Below, one piece after another: positions 6,557 to 7,641 of a DNA stretch of 7,641 nucleotides (its first letter is position 1; each line of letters begins with the position of its first letter). The notes under the pieces were generated by a model, which was given only the letters and a program-made list of their open reading frames with translations, was not told the origin of the DNA and made no database searches. The position numbers were made by a program, and so were the translations under genes. Source of the DNA: CAZDAW01 sp964503685 (GTDB taxonomy: Bacteria > Chloroflexota > Anaerolineae > Anaerolineales > Anaerolineaceae); NCBI GenBank assembly GCA_964503685.1, contig CAZDAW010000133.1, positions 1 through 7,641 of the forward strand. Reading direction: 5' to 3'.

Positions 6557-6729
6557 TGTCTGAAAATGGCGTCCTCATCAAACCGGCCGAAGTGATTGTT
6601 TCAGAGGCGCTGGATGAAATTGGGAAAGTCCTCAAGGCTAAAGGTATTTCTCTGGAGGATTTGATCGATCAGGGCAGGGAAATCCGAGGCGAATGGGTTG
6701 ATGAAAAGCTTGATCGTAAGGATGAATAA
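6556..6729 (+). CDS. 57-residue small protein, possible orphan antitoxin
   Basis: The frame runs from the ATG in TAATG (6556) to TAA at 6727-6729. The product is highly charged and mostly helical: GVLIKPAEVIV, then EALDEIGKVLKAKGISLEDL and REIRGEWVDEKL. There is no membrane segment or cysteine. This pattern, a short beta-like start followed by LxxxGxSLEDLIxxGREIRGE, resembles by eye the small antitoxins encoded before PIN-family toxins in environmental bacteria, but the family assignment is tentative. AAAGGTG in the end of the truncated DUF433 copy could serve as its ribosome binding site, and the TAATG overlap suggests translational coupling. No toxin gene follows it directly; the next genes are the DUF433-DUF5615 pair. 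It may therefore be an orphan from a decayed module. Confidence 0.6.
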   Translation: MSENGVLIKPAEVIVSEALDEIGKVLKAKGISLEDLIDQGREIRGEWVDEKLDRKDE

Positions 6730-6741
6730 CCCCAGGTTTAC

Positions 6742-6770
6742 CTCTAGGTTTTAACCCAAAGACCTGCTAA
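6742..6770 (+). repeat. 29-bp hairpin repeat, copy B
   Basis: It matches 5575-5603 at 26 of 29 positions. The stem TAGGTTTT with AAGACCTG (6745-6752 and 6759-6766) encloses the loop AACCCA, and the C-to-T change at the stem base is tolerated as a T-G pair on the plus strand. It lies 12 bp after the 57-residue gene and 26 bp before the intact antitoxin gene. Confidence 0.65.
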
Positions 6771-6773
6771 AAT
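6765..6773 (+). promoter_or_regulatory. Possible extended -10 promoter of the intact antitoxin-toxin pair
   Basis: TGCTAAAAT fits an extended -10 element (TGn followed by a five-of-six match to TATAAT). It overlaps the right end of hairpin copy B and stands about 24 bases before the antitoxin ATG at 6797. The upstream hexamer TAGGTT at 6745-6750 is a weak -35. At the matching place before the truncated copy the sequence is TTTGAAAAT, so this element is not duplicated there. Confidence 0.35.
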
Positions 6774-6779
6774 GAGAAA

Positions 6780-6961
6780 GAATAAGGAGAAATGGTATGG
6801 CCGAATCATTGTTAGAACGGATTGAGATAAATTCCGAGATTATGCTGGGTAAACCTGTCATTCGCGGGACACGCATCCCTGTTGAACTCATTATTCGAAA
6901 GCTGAGCCAAGGCGCTTCTGAGGCCGATTTATTGGACGCCTATCCTCGTCTGACAAAGGTG
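6780..6961 (+). repeat. 182-bp exact direct repeat, right copy
   Basis: It is identical by eye to 6372-6553 and covers the ribosome binding site and first 55 codons of the intact DUF433 gene. Recombination between the two copies would remove 408 bp, including the 57-codon gene and hairpin copy B, and leave one intact antitoxin gene. Confidence 0.95.
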
Positions 6962-7033
6962 GACATTCAGGCGGCTCTCGCTTATGCAGCCGAAACTCTG
7001 GCTCATGAAACTATCCTGGTGGAATCTAATTAG
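6797..7033 (+). CDS. DUF433 family antitoxin
   Basis: The 78-residue product is full length for DUF433 (COG2442), small DNA-binding proteins predicted to be antitoxins. The signature GKPVIRGTRIPVE lies at 18-30, and a helix-turn-helix follows (about 31-65), with LSQGASEADLLDAYP and LTKVDIQAALAYA. Its role would be to bind and neutralise the toxin encoded two bases downstream and to repress the operon. AAGGAG lies seven bases before ATG at 6797. Its first 55 codons are duplicated exactly at 6389. The gene order antitoxin then toxin is the usual one for this pair. Confidence 0.93.
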   Translation: MAESLLERIEINSEIMLGKPVIRGTRIPVELIIRKLSQGASEADLLDAYPRLTKVDIQAALAYAAETLAHETILVESN

Positions 7034-7035
7034 GA

Positions 7036-7404
7036 ATGGCCGCCGCTCTGAAATTTCTGGCCGATGAAAGCTGTGATTATTCAGTCGTGCGTGCCCTTCG
7101 AGCCGAGGGGTATGATGTCCTCGCTGTGTGTGAAGTTATGCAGCGTTCCATAGATAAGGATTTGATTGCTCAGGCCAATCGAGAGCAGCGGGTATTATTG
7201 ACTGAGGATAAAGACTTTGGCTGGTTGGTTTTTGTCAGCTATGCAAAATCTGCTGGTGTGATTTTGATTCGCTTTCCCGGAAATGCCAGAAATACTTTGG
7301 CGCAAACCATCACTCAACTGGTGAAAGATAACGGTGAACAGATCAGTAAAGCATTTGTAGTCGTGCAACCCGGTCACATTCGAATCAGTCATCGGCCAGA
7401 ATAA
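7036..7404 (+). CDS. DUF5615 PIN-like toxin
   Basis: The 122-residue product matches DUF5615 (COG4634), a PIN-like predicted ribonuclease family that partners DUF433 antitoxins. The strand FLADESCD gives the first acidic pair (Asp10, Glu11). SIDKDLIAQA supplies Asp42, and LLTEDKDFG supplies Asp58 and Asp60, in the order expected for a metal-binding PIN active site, so the enzyme looks intact. Length is normal. ATG at 7036 follows the antitoxin stop by two bases, and TAGGA just before it is a close-set ribosome binding site; translation is probably coupled. Cleavage of RNA is predicted from the fold and is not shown for this protein. Confidence 0.92.
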   Translation: MAAALKFLADESCDYSVVRALRAEGYDVLAVCEVMQRSIDKDLIAQANREQRVLLTEDKDFGWLVFVSYAKSAGVILIRFPGNARNTLAQTITQLVKDNGEQISKAFVVVQPGHIRISHRPE

Positions 7405-7464
7405 ATCCTTTATCTAATGGGGATAATGAATTTGTGTAAATAGATTGGTGGAATATTCTTAAAA

Positions 7465-7494
7465 TTCAAGCCGCTTGTAGAGATAGCGTAGAAT
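7465..7494 (+). promoter_or_regulatory. Weak promoter candidate upstream of lipoprotein gene
   Basis: TAGAAT at 7489-7494 matches a -10 box in five of six positions, and TTCAAG at 7465-7470 matches a -35 box in three of six, with an 18-bp spacer. The site lies in the 128-bp gap between the toxin stop and the next start. No terminator with a T-run is visible in this gap. Confidence 0.3.
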
Positions 7495-7532
7495 AATAGT
7501 CTGGTTACACATTGCAATATGAGGGACATTTT

Positions 7533-7641
7533 ATGGAAAACGTAACTAAAAATGAGAAACATCTTTCTCCAATCGTCAAAGCAAGTCGGTGGGCTGTTCT
7601 GGGCAGTATGCTGCTGGGAGCCTGCCAGGAAGCCAAACCGA
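7533..7641 (+). CDS. N-terminus of a probable lipoprotein, cut by window end
   Basis: Thirty-six codons are visible. A polar, lysine-containing N-terminus of about 18 residues leads to a short hydrophobic stretch WAVLGSMLLGAC. LGAC fits a lipobox, with the acylated cysteine at about residue 31, so export and lipid anchoring of the mature protein are likely. The n-region is long for such signals, leaving an internal start at the Met of SMLLGAC as a less likely choice. GAGGGA about seven bases upstream of ATG at 7533 supports this start. The mature protein is not seen, so its role is unknown. It need not belong with the toxin-antitoxin genes. Confidence 0.65.
   Translation, partial: MENVTKNEKHLSPIVKASRWAVLGSMLLGACQEAKP

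Noticed and set aside
5575..6770. CRISPR-like array from the 29-bp repeat
   Set aside because: There are only two copies, over 1.1 kb apart, with genes between them and no cas gene.
6372..6961. Transposon or insertion sequence as the cause of the duplication
   Set aside because: No transposase, terminal inverted repeats or short target duplications are visible around the copies; a simple partial duplication with a joined foreign segment explains it better.
7405..7440. TTATC/GATAA pairing after the toxin gene as a terminator
   Set aside because: The stem is only five A/T-rich pairs and no T-run follows.

Overview
The window looks like chromosomal DNA of a free-living bacterium of intermediate GC content. 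The style fits an Anaerolineae-like Chloroflexota genome: small DUF433/DUF5615 toxin-antitoxin modules, a ROK fructokinase beginning GGVEAGGTKF, and a GTCATTGCCAAGGAGCGC-type dispersed repeat at the left edge. That assignment is a guess from gene content; there is no rRNA or other phylogenetic marker here. I see no rRNA, tRNA, CRISPR array, insertion sequence or origin.

Layout. Positions 1-70 hold the edge of a probable dispersed intergenic repeat. From 4918 down to 104 six genes run tightly on the minus strand: a ROK-family sugar kinase (probably fructokinase), a Nudix hydrolase with a degenerate Nudix box, a Gfo/Idh/MocA NAD(P)-dependent oxidoreductase, a xylose-isomerase-like TIM-barrel sugar isomerase/epimerase (its ATG overlaps the oxidoreductase stop as ATGA), and two membrane proteins of unknown function. 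Gaps of -4 to 66 bp suggest one transcription unit for uptake-independent sugar or polyol processing; no transporter is visible.

From 6241 down to 5123, still on the minus strand, are a TetR-family regulator and a small protein with a DUF6884-like core motif that starts at GTG. The regulator has a perfect TATAAT -10 box, followed just downstream by a 14-bp-period direct repeat (ACRTGGTCACGA twice), a good candidate for its own operator.

From 6389 to 7404 the plus strand carries a rearranged toxin-antitoxin locus. A complete DUF433 antitoxin (6797-7033) and DUF5615 PIN-like toxin (7036-7404) are preceded by a second, truncated copy of the antitoxin gene (6389-6556). The two copies share an exact 182-bp direct repeat. 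The truncated copy ends in TAATG, which both stops it and starts a 57-codon gene (6556-6729) that looks like a relic antitoxin from another module. A 29-bp hairpin-forming sequence lies between that gene and the intact antitoxin, and a near-identical copy lies at 5575-5603, after the TetR gene. The window ends inside a probable lipoprotein gene (7533 onward).

The most noteworthy region is 6242-7033: an operator-like repeat, possible divergent promoters, a partial antitoxin duplication with an inserted small gene, and a mobile-looking hairpin repeat.
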